Source: Dokdonella_A sp963758365
GTDB taxonomy: Bacteria; Pseudomonadota; Gammaproteobacteria; Xanthomonadales; Rhodanobacteraceae
Length of the DNA stretch: 64,000 nucleotides
Direction: 5' to 3'
NCBI GenBank assembly: GCA_963758365.1
Contig: CAVWVB010000001.1
Span: forward strand, 2,232,001 to 2,296,000
The position numbers and the translations under genes were made by a program. Below are positions 18,196 through 27,364 of the stretch, one piece after another. Numbering within the stretch: position 1 is the stretch's first letter; each line of letters opens with the position of its first letter. Under the pieces are notes generated by a model. It saw only the letters and a list, made by a program, of their open reading frames with translations. It was not told the DNA's origin and ran no database searches.

Positions 18196-18708
18196 TCACG
18201 CATTCGCACGCGGATCGGGATGCGCGAGTACGGCTTCGGTCTGCTCGCGACGATAGGCATCGAGCCGGGTCGCGAGCGCCGGATCCGAGGTCGCGAGCAT
18301 CGCGGCCGCCAGCAGCGCCGCATTGACCGCGCCTGCGCTCCCGATGGCGACCGTCGCCACCGGAATGCCGGCCGGCATCTGCACGATCGAGAGCAGCGAG
18401 TCGAGACCATTCAATGCGCGCGACTGTACCGGCACGCCGAACACCGGCAACCGCGTCTTGGCCGCAAGCATGCCGGGCAGATGTGCGGCGCCTCCGGCAC
18501 CCGCAATCAGCGCGACCAGACCGCGATCGATCGCGCCCTGCGCGTATTCGAAGAGCAGGTCCGGGGTGCGGTGCGCGGACACCACGCGCACCTCGTTCGC
18601 GACACCGAGGCGCTCCAGCGTCTCGACCGCGTGCCGCATGGTTTCCCAGTCGGACCGCGAACCCATCACCACGCCGACCCGCGATTGCCCGCCCGCGCCT
18701 TCTGTCAT
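18196..18708 (-). CDS. purE: N5-carboxyaminoimidazole ribonucleotide mutase
   Basis: A 170-residue class I PurE, which rearranges N5-CAIR to CAIR after PurK. GVVMGSRSDWETM (residues 12-24) is the phosphate-binding signature, VVSAHRTPD holds the active-site His, and AGAGGAAHLPGMLA and GVPVQSRALNGLDSLLSIVQMP complete the family pattern. The order purE then purK on one strand is the common one. A likely -10 element lies about 24 bases upstream, and the gene is divergent from the small Trm112-like gene. Confidence 0.96.
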   Translation of the reverse strand: MTEGAGGQSRVGVVMGSRSDWETMRHAVETLERLGVANEVRVVSAHRTPDLLFEYAQGAIDRGLVALIAGAGGAAHLPGMLAAKTRLPVFGVPVQSRALNGLDSLLSIVQMPAGIPVATVAIGSAGAVNAALLAAAMLATSDPALATRLDAYRREQTEAVLAHPDPRANA

Positions 18709-18731
18709 GGCTGTCGCACGCCCAAATCGTT

Positions 18732-18737
18732 ATTGTA
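18732..18737 (-). promoter_or_regulatory. -10 element (TACAAT) of the purE promoter
   Basis: On the minus strand TACAAT matches the -10 consensus at five of six positions, 23 bases before the purE ATG. No good -35 box is seen at normal spacing. Confidence 0.4.
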
Positions 18738-18773
18738 CGCGCATCCGCCCTGTCAGCCGATCGTGCCCTGCCC

Positions 18774-19043
18774 ATGGACAAGCGCCTGCTCGATATTCTG
18801 TGTTGCCCGGTCACCAAGGCGCCTGTACGGCTGCTCGCCGACTCCGAGCTGGTCGCGCTGAATCGCGCGATCGACGAGGGCCAGGTGCGGAACAACGCGG
18901 GGACGCAAATCGGCGGCCGCATCAGTGCCGGCCTGATCACCCGGGACGGGCGCACCATCTACCGCGTCGACGACGATATCCCAGTGATGCTCGCCGACGA
19001 GGCGATTGCGGCATCCCAGGTCACGGGAATCCCCGGCCCATGA
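18774..19043 (+). CDS. Trm112/UPF0434 (YcaR)-like small protein
   Basis: An 89-residue protein starting MDKRLLDILCCPVTKAPVRLL and containing SAGLITRDGRTIYRVDDDIPVML, the pattern of the YcaR/UPF0434 family related to eukaryotic Trm112. Trm112 activates methyltransferases in eukaryotes; the bacterial function is not settled. Of the usual zinc-ribbon cysteines only CC near residue 10 remains, so metal binding is doubtful, as in many proteobacterial members. The frame is open upstream, but the ATG at 18774 is the family start. Confidence 0.85.
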   Translation: MDKRLLDILCCPVTKAPVRLLADSELVALNRAIDEGQVRNNAGTQIGGRISAGLITRDGRTIYRVDDDIPVMLADEAIAASQVTGIPGP

Positions 19044-19158
19044 GCCTGCTTGCCGCGACCCGGCGTGACCCGGATCACACTTCGGACCCCGCGCCGATCT
19101 ATGATGACGCCCTGAGGCAAACCTCCTGCATCGCGCCAGCCACCAATGGAACTCTGCA

Positions 19159-21567
19159 ATGACCGCCGCCAATGACACACCCAATGTGGTCGATCTGCAG
19201 CAGCGCCAGTCTGCAGCAGCCACGAATTCCGAGCGCCTCGGCGATCTTCTCAAGCTCGTGCGCGCGGTCGCGCTCAAGCGCATCAACTCGCTGGTCGGCA
19301 CGCTGTTCGAGAATGTCGACGACGCACTGTTCGATCTTGCCGAACGTGCCGGCAGCAATGCGATCCAGACCGAGTATTTCGACGGCATGCGCGAGGTCCG
19401 CAAAAAGCGCCAGCTGGTCGAGCGCCTGTTTCAGGAGCAGGCTACCCGCGCCTTCACCGAATTTGCCGACGGCAAGCTCAAGGCGGTCAAGTCCGAAACG
19501 CCTTCGCAGCAAGCGGGCAGCAGCGGTCTGTCACTGGTCGACGATCTCGAACTCGAGGAATCGCTTGCGGTATCGAGCATGGTTGCGAAGGCTGAAAACC
19601 GCCTGCAGCGTGCGCTGTACCAGGTCAACCAGCGCCTCGCCGTGATCATAGGCGGTGGCAAGGTCGAAGACGCCAGCAATCCGATCGGACCCGCGGTGCT
19701 CGGCAACGCGTTCCGGATCGCGATCCATGAGTTCGATGTCAACGTCCAGGTCAAGCTGATCATCTACAAGCTGTTCGACCGCTACGTGATGGCGGGTCTC
19801 GAGCCGGTCTACGACGAAGTCAATGTAGAACTGATCCGCGCCGGGGTGCTGCCGCAGGTTCGCCACGTGCTGCCGCACGGCGGACGCGCACGCGGTACCG
19901 CGCCGGGCACACGTGCGGCCGGCGGCCAGGTCAACACGGCGGGCCGCGAGGCAGCGGTCGACGGCTACTACGATCAGGGAACGAACGAGCTGCAGGCCGA
20001 GATCTATCACACGCTGCAGTCGCTGCTGGCTAGCCGGCACCGGCACGATGGGTACGCTTCGGCTGGCGACCCGGGTGGCGGCGCGGGCCTGCCGGGCCTG
20101 AATCCGACGGATCTGCTTAGCGCGCTGACAATCCTGCAAAGCCAGTCGAGCGCGATCCAGGCACGCGCCGACAGCGTTTCCGACGCCGCCCAGGCCGTGC
20201 AGCTGATCAAGCGCGAGCTGATGGAGCAGGTCAGCAAACTGTCAGACGACGCCAAGGGTCGCCGCGTGTCGGCCGCCGACGAGGACACCATCGATCTCGT
20301 CGGAATGCTCTTCGAGTACATCCTGCAGGATCGCAACCTGCCGGCGCAGATGCAGGCGCTGTTCGGGCGCCTGCAAATCCCGTATCTCAAGGTCGCGATT
20401 CTCGACAGGCATCTGTTTGCCCAGAAATCGCATCCCGCGCGGCGCCTGCTGGATCTGCTCGCGGAAGCCGGCAAGGGCTGGTCCGAGGAAAGTGACAAGG
20501 ATCACCGCCTGTACGACCGCATCAAACTGACGGTGGAGACCGTGCTGCGCGATTTCGACGACGACGTCGGCGTGTTCCAGCGCGAGTTTGCGTCCTTCAA
20601 CGATTTCGTCGAGCAGCACCACAAGCGCGCCGAACTCGCCGAGCAGCGCGCCGCCGAAGCCACACGTGGTCGCGAGAAGTTGCAGGACGCACGTCGCACG
20701 GCCGCCCGCGAGATTCTCAAGCGTATCGACGACCGCAACCTGCCGCCGGTCGTGCACACGGTCCTGTCACGACCTTGGGCAAACTATCTCGTGCTGACGC
20801 TGCTGCGCCAGGGCGACAGCTCCGACGAGTGGAAGAACGCGCTGCGTTTCGCCGATGAGTTCGTGTGGAGCGCGCAACCCAAGACCACTGAAAGCGACAT
20901 CACGCGCCTGCGTGCCCTGCTTCCACAGCTGGAGAAGGCGCTGCGTCACGGGCTGGCGACCGTCGCCTACCACGACAGCGATGTCAGGCAGCTCATGCAG
21001 GACCTGTCGCAGTTCTACCGGCGCCTGCTCGACGGCCAGAAAGTCGAAACCAAGACCGCGAAGGAAGTCATCGCCGGTAATGCCACTCCGGGTGTCGCGG
21101 ACGGATCGATCGAGGACCGGTCGACAGCGGCCATGCCGACTTCGCCGCAGAGTCCGGTCGAGGAACTCGTGCTGAGTTCCACGCCGGAGGACCACGAGCA
21201 GACGGGAGCCACGGCCCTCGATGCCGACGACGAATTCGTGCGCGCGGTACGCGAACTGAAGGTCGGCGCCTGGATCGAATTCGCCGACGAGGCCGAACAC
21301 CGCGAACGAGCCAAGCTGTCCTGGATCAGCCCGATCAGTTCGAAATACCTGTTCGTGAACCGCCGCGGTCTCAAGGTCTGCGACAAGACCGTATTCGGCC
21401 TCGCGACGGAGTTGCGTCGTGGCAGCGCAGTTGTGCTCGAGGAAGTTCCGCTGTTCGATCGGGCACTGGATGCGATCGTCGCGCGCCTGCGTCAGACCAA
21501 CGAGGAAACGGCACTCGCGTCAGCCGCCGCAACGGCCAGTCGGAAGCCGGCCGAACCGGCGACCTGA
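19159..21567 (+). CDS. DUF1631 family protein (PilZ-like C terminus)
   Basis: An 802-residue, mainly helical, soluble protein with no signal or membrane segment. LLKLVRAVALKRINSLVGTLFENVDDALFDLAERA near the start, FRIAIHEFDVNVQVKLIIYKLFDRYV in the middle and YLKVAILDRHLFAQKSHPARRLLDLLAEAG are typical DUF1631 phrases. Residues 690-790 (VGAWIEFADE...AKLSWISPISSKYLFVNRRG) look like a degenerate PilZ-type barrel. Older annotations call such genes thymidine phosphorylase, which the sequence does not support. Its function is unknown. It lies 58 bases before nadC on the same strand. Confidence 0.85.
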   Translation: MTAANDTPNVVDLQQRQSAAATNSERLGDLLKLVRAVALKRINSLVGTLFENVDDALFDLAERAGSNAIQTEYFDGMREVRKKRQLVERLFQEQATRAFTEFADGKLKAVKSETPSQQAGSSGLSLVDDLELEESLAVSSMVAKAENRLQRALYQVNQRLAVIIGGGKVEDASNPIGPAVLGNAFRIAIHEFDVNVQVKLIIYKLFDRYVMAGLEPVYDEVNVELIRAGVLPQVRHVLPHGGRARGTAPGTRAAGGQVNTAGREAAVDGYYDQGTNELQAEIYHTLQSLLASRHRHDGYASAGDPGGGAGLPGLNPTDLLSALTILQSQSSAIQARADSVSDAAQAVQLIKRELMEQVSKLSDDAKGRRVSAADEDTIDLVGMLFEYILQDRNLPAQMQALFGRLQIPYLKVAILDRHLFAQKSHPARRLLDLLAEAGKGWSEESDKDHRLYDRIKLTVETVLRDFDDDVGVFQREFASFNDFVEQHHKRAELAEQRAAEATRGREKLQDARRTAAREILKRIDDRNLPPVVHTVLSRPWANYLVLTLLRQGDSSDEWKNALRFADEFVWSAQPKTTESDITRLRALLPQLEKALRHGLATVAYHDSDVRQLMQDLSQFYRRLLDGQKVETKTAKEVIAGNATPGVADGSIEDRSTAAMPTSPQSPVEELVLSSTPEDHEQTGATALDADDEFVRAVRELKVGAWIEFADEAEHRERAKLSWISPISSKYLFVNRRGLKVCDKTVFGLATELRRGSAVVLEEVPLFDRALDAIVARLRQTNEETALASAAATASRKPAEPAT

Positions 21568-21625
21568 GGCGTTCGCGGGGCGCGGGCTGCTATCCTGCGC
21601 GCCCCATGTCCACTGTGAAATCGAC

Positions 21626-22486
21626 GTGACTGCAGCGGCCGTGAGCCTCCCGTCGTGCGCGGTGATCGCTCGTAATGTCAGGTGCGCACTCGACGAAGAC
21701 GTTGGTCGCGGCGACGCGACCGCAGACCTCCTGCCCGAGCACGCGCGCGCCCGCGCGCGCCTGGTCACACGTGAAAGCGCGGTACTCTGCGGTCGTGCCT
21801 GGTTCGACGAATGCTTTCATCAGGTCGACGCGACGACGCTCATCGAATGGCATTTCGCCGATGGAGACCGCGTCGCACCTGGCGCGCTGCTATGCCACAT
21901 CGAGGGACCCGCGCGTGCCCTCGTCACCGCCGAGCGCTCGGCACTCAACTTCCTGCAGACGCTTTCGGCCACAGCGACCACAACCGCAGCCTACGTCGAG
22001 GCCGCGCATGGCACACGCACGAAGATTCTCGACACCCGCAAGACCCTGCCGGGGCTGCGTGAGGCGCAGAAGTACGCAGTGCGCCGGGGCGGTGGCCACA
22101 ACCACCGGATGGGACTTTTCGACGCGATCCTGATCAAGGAGAACCACATCGCCGCGGCTGGTTCGATCACCGCCGCCGTCCGCCACGCGCGTGCCCTGCA
22201 TCCCGATCTCCTGGTCGAAACCGAGGTCGAGAATTTCACCGAACTTCGCGAGGCGCTGCAGGCTCGTGTCGATCGCATCATGCTCGATGAATTCGAGCTG
22301 CACGAGCTTTCCCGGGCCGTCGCCGAGGTGGACGGTCGCGTTCCTCTCGAAGTCTCCGGCTCGGTTGCCCTGGAGCGCGTGCGCGCGATCGCCGATACCG
22401 GTGTCGACTACATCTCGATCGGCGCGTTGACCAAGCACGTGCGCGCAGTCGATCTGTCGATGCGCATCGAACTGCTCGACGCGTGA
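21626..22486 (+). CDS. nadC: Nicotinate-nucleotide pyrophosphorylase (carboxylating)
   Basis: A 286-residue quinolinate phosphoribosyltransferase, which makes nicotinate mononucleotide in NAD synthesis. DEDVGRGDATADLLP is the N-terminal motif; TAERSALNFLQTLSATATTTAAYV, KILDTRKTLPGLREAQKYAVRRGGGHNHRMGL (split by the active-site Arg/His/Lys cluster) and LLVETEVENFTEL follow, with EVSGSVALERVRAIADTGVDYISIGALTKHV at the end. The best start is GTG at 21626. An ATG at 21606 opens a seven-codon frame whose TGA overlaps this GTG (GTGA), suggesting translational coupling or an indel. Confidence 0.94.
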   Translation: MTAAAVSLPSCAVIARNVRCALDEDVGRGDATADLLPEHARARARLVTRESAVLCGRAWFDECFHQVDATTLIEWHFADGDRVAPGALLCHIEGPARALVTAERSALNFLQTLSATATTTAAYVEAAHGTRTKILDTRKTLPGLREAQKYAVRRGGGHNHRMGLFDAILIKENHIAAAGSITAAVRHARALHPDLLVETEVENFTELREALQARVDRIMLDEFELHELSRAVAEVDGRVPLEVSGSVALERVRAIADTGVDYISIGALTKHVRAVDLSMRIELLDA

Positions 22487-22527
22487 AATCGGCCGTGCTC
22501 GAATCCGGGCACCTCTCTCGCAGGGCT

Positions 22528-23334
22528 TCAGATCACGCCCGCGTAGCGCAGGGCCAGATAGGCAGCCGCCGCGATCGCAAGGGTTCCGATCACGATCCAC
22601 AGCGCATTCGATCGCCGCTGTGGCGCCGTTGACGCGGTCGCCGGCGGCGGCTCCTTGCGTGCGCCTGCCGACTGCTGGCGCGCGTCCATGCCGGGGGTCA
22701 CCAGCAGGAAACGCACGGTGTCCAGACGCAGCTCCTCGCCCGGCCTGAGCAGCGCGCTCGATACGCGCTTGCCGTTGATGAACGTGCCGTTGGCCGAACC
22801 CATGTCTTCGACGTGGATGCCATCAGCGGTGATCTTGAGACGCGCATGATGACGCGAGACCTCCTCGGCAGTGAGCGCAATGTCGCAGTCCGCCTGTCGC
22901 CCGATCACCGCGTTGTCGGTGATCGCGAATGTCTTGCCCAGAGTCGCTCCCGAAACGCCACGCAGCATGAACTTCGGTAACGTCGCCCGGACCCGAGTGC
23001 GTCCGTCGTCGACCGCCGCGGCACGGGCTCGCGGCGGCGGTGGCGTACTGCGCGCGCTGGCCGCGATCGTGCATCCGACGCGTCCGAGCACGAGCAGATC
23101 ACCGTCGCCGATCGCTGTTTCATCGCTGACCTGGCGACCATTGAGTACCGTCGGCGCGGTGACGTCCAGGGGACGCACACTGGCGCGTCCCTCGTTCAGG
23201 CGGACCTCGCAGTGCGCGGCCGCGACGCCCGGGCCATGCAGGGTCACCGTGCAGGCGCCACTGCTGCCGATCGACGTCGCACCCTGCGTCAGTTCGACAG
23301 GTGCGTGCTCGCCACCAGGAAAGACCAGCTTCAT
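22528..23334 (-). CDS. FHA-domain protein with C-terminal membrane anchor
   Basis: A 268-residue protein. Residues 1-85 look like a divergent FHA fold (LTQGATSIGSSGACTVTL, VLNGRQV). Residues 131-213 are a canonical FHA domain with the phosphothreonine-binding motifs GRQADCD, EEVSRHHARL and GSANGTFINGKRV. A Pro/Ala-rich linker leads to a single transmembrane helix (244-263) at the very C terminus, so the FHA domains face the cytoplasm in a tail-anchored manner. FHA domains bind phosphothreonine, but no Ser/Thr kinase gene is nearby. The partner is unknown. The gene is convergent with nadC. Confidence 0.88.
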   Translation of the reverse strand: MKLVFPGGEHAPVELTQGATSIGSSGACTVTLHGPGVAAAHCEVRLNEGRASVRPLDVTAPTVLNGRQVSDETAIGDGDLLVLGRVGCTIAASARSTPPPPRARAAAVDDGRTRVRATLPKFMLRGVSGATLGKTFAITDNAVIGRQADCDIALTAEEVSRHHARLKITADGIHVEDMGSANGTFINGKRVSSALLRPGEELRLDTVRFLLVTPGMDARQQSAGARKEPPPATASTAPQRRSNALWIVIGTLAIAAAAYLALRYAGVI

Positions 23335-23555
23335 CGCGACCCCCGTTTTTCCGGCTGCGCCGGCGTACGCCCATGGTATTGGGCCGATTGTATTGAATCG
23401 ACGCGGAACTGTCCGGCGCGCTTCCGATCCGGCGCAAGCCCGAGTCCGAATGCCTGCATCGGAAGATCGCCCCGTGCGTGATCGATCGAGTCGCGTGCGT
23501 CTTTCATCGCACGCAATGCCTTGCGGGCCGGGGCCGCGGTCCCCACACTGCGCCG

Positions 23556-23894
23556 ATGACCGGAACCTGGATCCTCCTGCTCGCGATTGCCGTCGTCGTC
23601 TGGGCATGGATGGACGCATTGCGCGCGCGCGAGCAGGCGATCCGCATCGGTCGCGCGCTCTGCCGCGAGGCCGGCGTGCAGATGCTGGACCAGACGGTGT
23701 CCCTCAAGCGTTTGCGTATCGCGCGGCGTGACGGTCTGCCGACCTTGCTGCGCCGCTATGGTTTTGAAGTGAGCGTCGACGGCAGCGACCGGCACCGCGG
23801 CCATCTCGACCTGGGAGGCTACCGGCTGGAATCCTGGAGCCTGCCGCTGATGGAAGCTGCCCCCGCAGCGGAGCATGTGCGCCTGCTGCAGTGA
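23556..23894 (+). CDS. DUF3301 family membrane-anchored protein
   Basis: A 112-residue protein with one N-terminal transmembrane helix (TWILLLAIAVVVWAWMDAL, residues 3-21) and a cytoplasmic part containing LCREAGVQMLDQTVSLKRLRIAR and the RRYGFEVSVDG strand pair. This is the DUF3301 pattern of gammaproteobacteria; no function is known to me. The ATG at 23556 places the helix at the N terminus. The gene is divergent from the FHA gene (221 bases between) and convergent with sspB. Confidence 0.82.
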   Translation: MTGTWILLLAIAVVVWAWMDALRAREQAIRIGRALCREAGVQMLDQTVSLKRLRIARRDGLPTLLRRYGFEVSVDGSDRHRGHLDLGGYRLESWSLPLMEAAPAAEHVRLLQ

Positions 23895-24027
23895 GCATCA
23901 TCGACTTTCGGACCGGAAGCGGCGAGCCCGCGCGCCCTCGGCGCGTACCGGATCCGGCGTTTTGGGTAGAGCACGGGTCCTGCATGTCCGGCCATCCGTG
24001 AACCGCGCGGGATGACTCGTGCCGCGC

Positions 24028-24414
24028 TCATTTAATCACGCGCAGATGCGGACGTTTCGGCGGCTCGTCGGGTGGCGGGGCTGCGGGCGGCGGATCACCC
24101 GGCGCATCCTCGGACTGGAACATCATGCCCTGCCCGTTTTCCTGCGCATAGATGGCCAGCACGGCGGCCATCGGCACATGAACCGCCTGGCTCACGCCGC
24201 CAAAGCGCGCCAGAAACCGCACATGGTCATTGGCGATCTCGAACTGGGTCACCGCGCGCGGTGCGACGTTGAGTACGACGCGGCCGTCCTTGGCGGCACC
24301 GGGCGGCACGCGCACGTCATTGGCTGCCGCATCGACGAGCAGATAGGGGGTCAGCCCGTTGTCGCCGATCCACTCATACAGCGCCCGTACCAGATACGGA
24401 CGGTTGGAGGTCAT
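24028..24414 (-). CDS. sspB: ClpXP protease specificity-enhancing factor SspB
   Basis: A 128-residue adaptor that binds ssrA-tagged proteins and delivers them to ClpXP. MTSNRPYLVRALYEWIGDNGLTPYLLVDA is the family's N terminus, RFGGVSQAVHVPMAAVLAIYAQENGQGM follows, and after a proline-rich flexible linker the C-terminal PHLRVIK is the short peptide that docks on ClpX. I chose the ATG at 24414; five more codons are open upstream. It follows sspA, and the sspA-sspB order downstream of petABC is common in beta- and gammaproteobacteria. Confidence 0.94.
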   Translation of the reverse strand: MTSNRPYLVRALYEWIGDNGLTPYLLVDAAANDVRVPPGAAKDGRVVLNVAPRAVTQFEIANDHVRFLARFGGVSQAVHVPMAAVLAIYAQENGQGMMFQSEDAPGDPPPAAPPPDEPPKRPHLRVIK

Positions 24415-24478
24415 TGCGGTCGCGGGCACGGGGATTCCTGGACGAAGGCGTCTTGAGTGATGCCGGTCGCGGCATCTG

Positions 24479-25102
24479 TCACTGGTGCAGTGCTTTCTCT
24501 TCGGATGTCAGGCTGCGCGCAAACCCCTGGCTGCGGAATATCCGCTCGCCATAGTCGACGATCGGCTGCGCCTCGCGTGGCAGGTGCACGCCCAGCGATT
24601 CGAGGCGCCAGACCAGCGGCGCCAACGCGCAGTCGGCGAGGCTGATTTCCGGACTCAGGAAAAAACGCGACGCCTTGAACGCTCCGGCATTCTTGACCAG
24701 ATCGTCGCGCAGCGCCTTGCGCGCCGGGTCGGCTCCCTTGCCACCCGCCTCGATGTCGTCCACCAGGGTCAGCCAATCGTTTTCCACGCGCACGATCGCG
24801 AGACGCAGGCGCGCGCGCGATAGCGGGTCGACCGGCATCAGTGGCGGATGCGGGTAGCGTTCGTCGAGGTATTCGCAGATGACCGAGGTGTCGTACAGGA
24901 CCAGGTCGCGATCGACGAGGGTCGGCACCGAATTATAGGGATTGAGGTCGAGCAAGTCCGGGGGTGGATTGTTCAGGTCGACCAGAACGTGATCGTAACT
25001 CACGCCTTTTGCGGCCAGGGTCATGCGGACCCGGTGACAGTGCACGCAATCGCTCGTCGAATACAAGGTCAAGACGGTGCGTGAGCGCTGGTTCAAGGCC
25101 AT
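24479..25102 (-). CDS. sspA: Stringent starvation protein A (glutathione-S-transferase fold)
   Basis: A 207-residue GST-fold protein that in E. coli binds RNA polymerase and alters transcription in stationary phase and acid stress. NPYNSVPTLVDRDLVLYDTSVICEYLDERYPHPPLMPVDP is the characteristic SspA segment (split: NSVPTLVDR, YLDERYPHPPLMP). The thioredoxin-like active site reads CVHC, where E. coli SspA has no cysteine pair, so a redox role is possible. The ATG at 25102 has a GGGGGA ribosome site. It lies between petC and sspB on the same strand and may be partly co-transcribed with petABC. Confidence 0.94.
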   Translation of the reverse strand: MALNQRSRTVLTLYSTSDCVHCHRVRMTLAAKGVSYDHVLVDLNNPPPDLLDLNPYNSVPTLVDRDLVLYDTSVICEYLDERYPHPPLMPVDPLSRARLRLAIVRVENDWLTLVDDIEAGGKGADPARKALRDDLVKNAGAFKASRFFLSPEISLADCALAPLVWRLESLGVHLPREAQPIVDYGERIFRSQGFARSLTSEEKALHQ

Positions 25103-25305
25103 TCTGGAATCCCCCTGCATCCCGGTCGGAGCAAGCCCCTGTCACGGAAATGTACTACGCGCGCCGCCGCACGCCTAGGAAAAGAGGCGTGACGAACGGC
25201 CGCGAACGCCGGCCAGGAGCCGCAATGCCGGTCCCGGAAGCGTGTTCCGGTTCAGCACGGACGCGCGTTGGGCGAGCTGGCGGCAGGGCCGACCAGCCCG
25301 GACGC

Positions 25306-26076
25306 TCAGTGCACGTCCTTCCAGAATTCGTGCTTGAGCAGATACGCGATGAACGTGAAGAAGGCCAGGTACAGCAGCACCCATACCCCCATCGACTCGC
25401 GTTTCAACGCGGCCGGTTCGCCCGCGTATTGCAGGAACGCGGTGATATCGCGCACGGTGCGGTCGAATTGCTCGGGGGTCTGCCGGCCCGGGGCATGCAG
25501 TTCGAGACCATGGCCTTCGCCGTGCCCGCCCTCGGCAGCCGAACCGCGCCTGACCTGCAGACCCTGCAGCTCCCAGAGCGGGTTGGGCATCGAAGCGTTC
25601 TCGAACACCGTATTGTTCCAGCCCAGAGGGCGGGTCGGATCCAGATAGAAGGATTTGAGGTAGTTGTAGATCCAGTCCGAACCCTTGGCGCGGGCCTCGA
25701 GGGACAGGTCCGGCGGTGCCTTGCCGAACCACGCCGTGGCCTCGTCGGCCGGCATGTGGCTGAGCGCGTGATCGCCGATCTTGGCGCCCGTGAACACGAG
25801 ATTTTTCTCGACGTCCCTGGGGTCGAGGTGCAAGTCCTCGGCGAGGCGCGAGTAACGCAGATACTGCAGCGAATGGCAGCCCGAACAATAGTTGAAGAAC
25901 AGGCCGGCTCCGCGCTGCAACGAGGCGACATCGTCGAGGCGGATATCCGCCTCGGCCAACTTGCCGCCCTCGGAGGCGCCCGCGGCACCCAGTGTCAACA
26001 GCGCGCCGACGAGCAGCGCGGCCAGTCGCATCCGCAGCGCGGGCCGCGCAGCCGCGGTCGTCATCGGCTTAGTCAT
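25306..26076 (-). CDS. petC: Cytochrome c1 of the bc1 complex
   Basis: A 256-residue periplasm-facing cytochrome. A signal sequence covers about residues 14-34. The haem motif CSGCH is at residues 64-68, and LQYLRYSRLAEDL follows as in other c1 proteins. A C-terminal membrane anchor (VWVLLYLAFFTFIAYLL, about 230-246) holds it in the inner membrane; the tail KHEFWKDVH is typical. It passes electrons from the Rieske protein to cytochrome c. The ATG at 26076 overlaps the petB stop by 8 bases; an ATG at 26064 is possible. Confidence 0.96.
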   Translation of the reverse strand: MTKPMTTAAARPALRMRLAALLVGALLTLGAAGASEGGKLAEADIRLDDVASLQRGAGLFFNYCSGCHSLQYLRYSRLAEDLHLDPRDVEKNLVFTGAKIGDHALSHMPADEATAWFGKAPPDLSLEARAKGSDWIYNYLKSFYLDPTRPLGWNNTVFENASMPNPLWELQGLQVRRGSAAEGGHGEGHGLELHAPGRQTPEQFDRTVRDITAFLQYAGEPAALKRESMGVWVLLYLAFFTFIAYLLKHEFWKDVH

Positions 26077-27364
26077 GGGTGGTCACCCGATCGGGTACAG
26101 GCCTGGTTCTTTCGAAGCCGAAATGCGTATAGACCCAGAGAAAAACGAAAAAGCCGAAATAGACGACTGTCCAAAAGCGACCGAACAGGTTCTCGATCGT
26201 GGTCACGTCCGCAGCCGCGCCGAACCATTCCGGAATCTTTTCCGCGGTGACGCCGGCACCCACGGCACCCAGCATGATGAACGAAACGGCGAACAGGCCG
26301 AGCGCGACCTTGTAGCCGAGTCCGCGATAGCGGATCGACTTGACCCTGCCCCGGTCCAGCCACGGCATGAAGAACAGCAGCGCGATGCCGAGGAACATCA
26401 CGATCACCCCCGGCAGTTTCGCGGGGATCATGCGCAGCATTGCGTAGTACGGCGTGAAGTACCAGACCGGCTTGATGTGCTCGGGCGTGGCCAGGTTGTT
26501 GGCCGGAATGAAATTGTCGTGCTCGAGGAACCAGCCGCCGAAGGTCGGCGCGTAGAAAATGATGAACGCGGCGAGCAGCAGGAAGAATCCGGTGCCGAAG
26601 AGGTCCTTGACCGTGTAATAGGGGTGGAACGCGATGCCGTCGAGTGGCGTGCCGTCGGGTTTCTTTTTCTCCTTGATCTCGACGCCGTCCGGATTGTTCG
26701 AACCGACCTCGTGCAGCGCGGCGAGATGCAGCACCACCAGCAGCAGCAGGACCAGCGGCAGCGCGATCACGTGCAGCGCGAAGAAGCGGTTGAGCGTCGC
26801 ATCGGCCGGCAGGTAGTCGCCCATGATCCACTGCACGAGCGCGTCGCCGATCACCGGCACCGCCCCGAACAGCGAGATGATCACCTTGGCCCCCCAGAAC
26901 GACATGTTGCCCCACGGCAGCACGTAGCCCATGAACGCCTCGGCCATCAGCACCAGGAAGATCAGCATGCCGAGCAGCCAGATCAGTTCGCGCGGTTTCT
27001 TGTACGAGCCGTACATGAGGCCGCGGAACATGTGCAGGTAGACGACCACGAAGAACAGCGAAGCGCCGGTCGAATGCATGTAACGGATCAGCCAGCCCCA
27101 GTTGACATCTCGCATGATGTATTCGACCGACGCGAACGCTTCCGTCGCATTCGGCTTGTAGAACATCGTCAGGAAGATGCCGGTCAGTATCTGGTTGACC
27201 AGCACGACCAGTGCGAGCGAACCGAAGTAGTACCAGAGGTTGAAGTTCTTCGGCGCGTAGTAGCCGCTCGTGTGCGAGGACAGGAACGAGAGGACCGGAA
27301 GCCGGTCCTCGACCCATGCGAGCACGCGATTCTTCGGATGGAGGCGGATCATCGTGGTGCCCAT
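26069..27364 (-). CDS. petB: Cytochrome b of the bc1 complex
   Basis: A 431-residue integral membrane subunit with eight or nine helices that oxidises ubiquinol and holds two b haems. The histidine-bearing helices are visible in YMHSTGASLFFVVVYLHMFRGL and FFALHVIALPLVLLLLVVLHL; the Qo-site signature PEW is in the C-terminal part as PEHIKPVWYFTPYYAML. Its ATG overlaps the petA stop by one base (TGATG). Together with petA and petC it makes a complete three-subunit bacterial bc1 complex. Confidence 0.96.
   Translation of the reverse strand: MGTTMIRLHPKNRVLAWVEDRLPVLSFLSSHTSGYYAPKNFNLWYYFGSLALVVLVNQILTGIFLTMFYKPNATEAFASVEYIMRDVNWGWLIRYMHSTGASLFFVVVYLHMFRGLMYGSYKKPRELIWLLGMLIFLVLMAEAFMGYVLPWGNMSFWGAKVIISLFGAVPVIGDALVQWIMGDYLPADATLNRFFALHVIALPLVLLLLVVLHLAALHEVGSNNPDGVEIKEKKKPDGTPLDGIAFHPYYTVKDLFGTGFFLLLAAFIIFYAPTFGGWFLEHDNFIPANNLATPEHIKPVWYFTPYYAMLRMIPAKLPGVIVMFLGIALLFFMPWLDRGRVKSIRYRGLGYKVALGLFAVSFIMLGAVGAGVTAEKIPEWFGAAADVTTIENLFGRFWTVVYFGFFVFLWVYTHFGFERTRPVPDRVTTHD

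Noticed and set aside
25234..25250. Inverted repeat CCGGAA-GCGTG-TTCCGG after petC
   Set aside because: The stem is only six bases and no T run follows on the minus strand, so a terminator is not supported.
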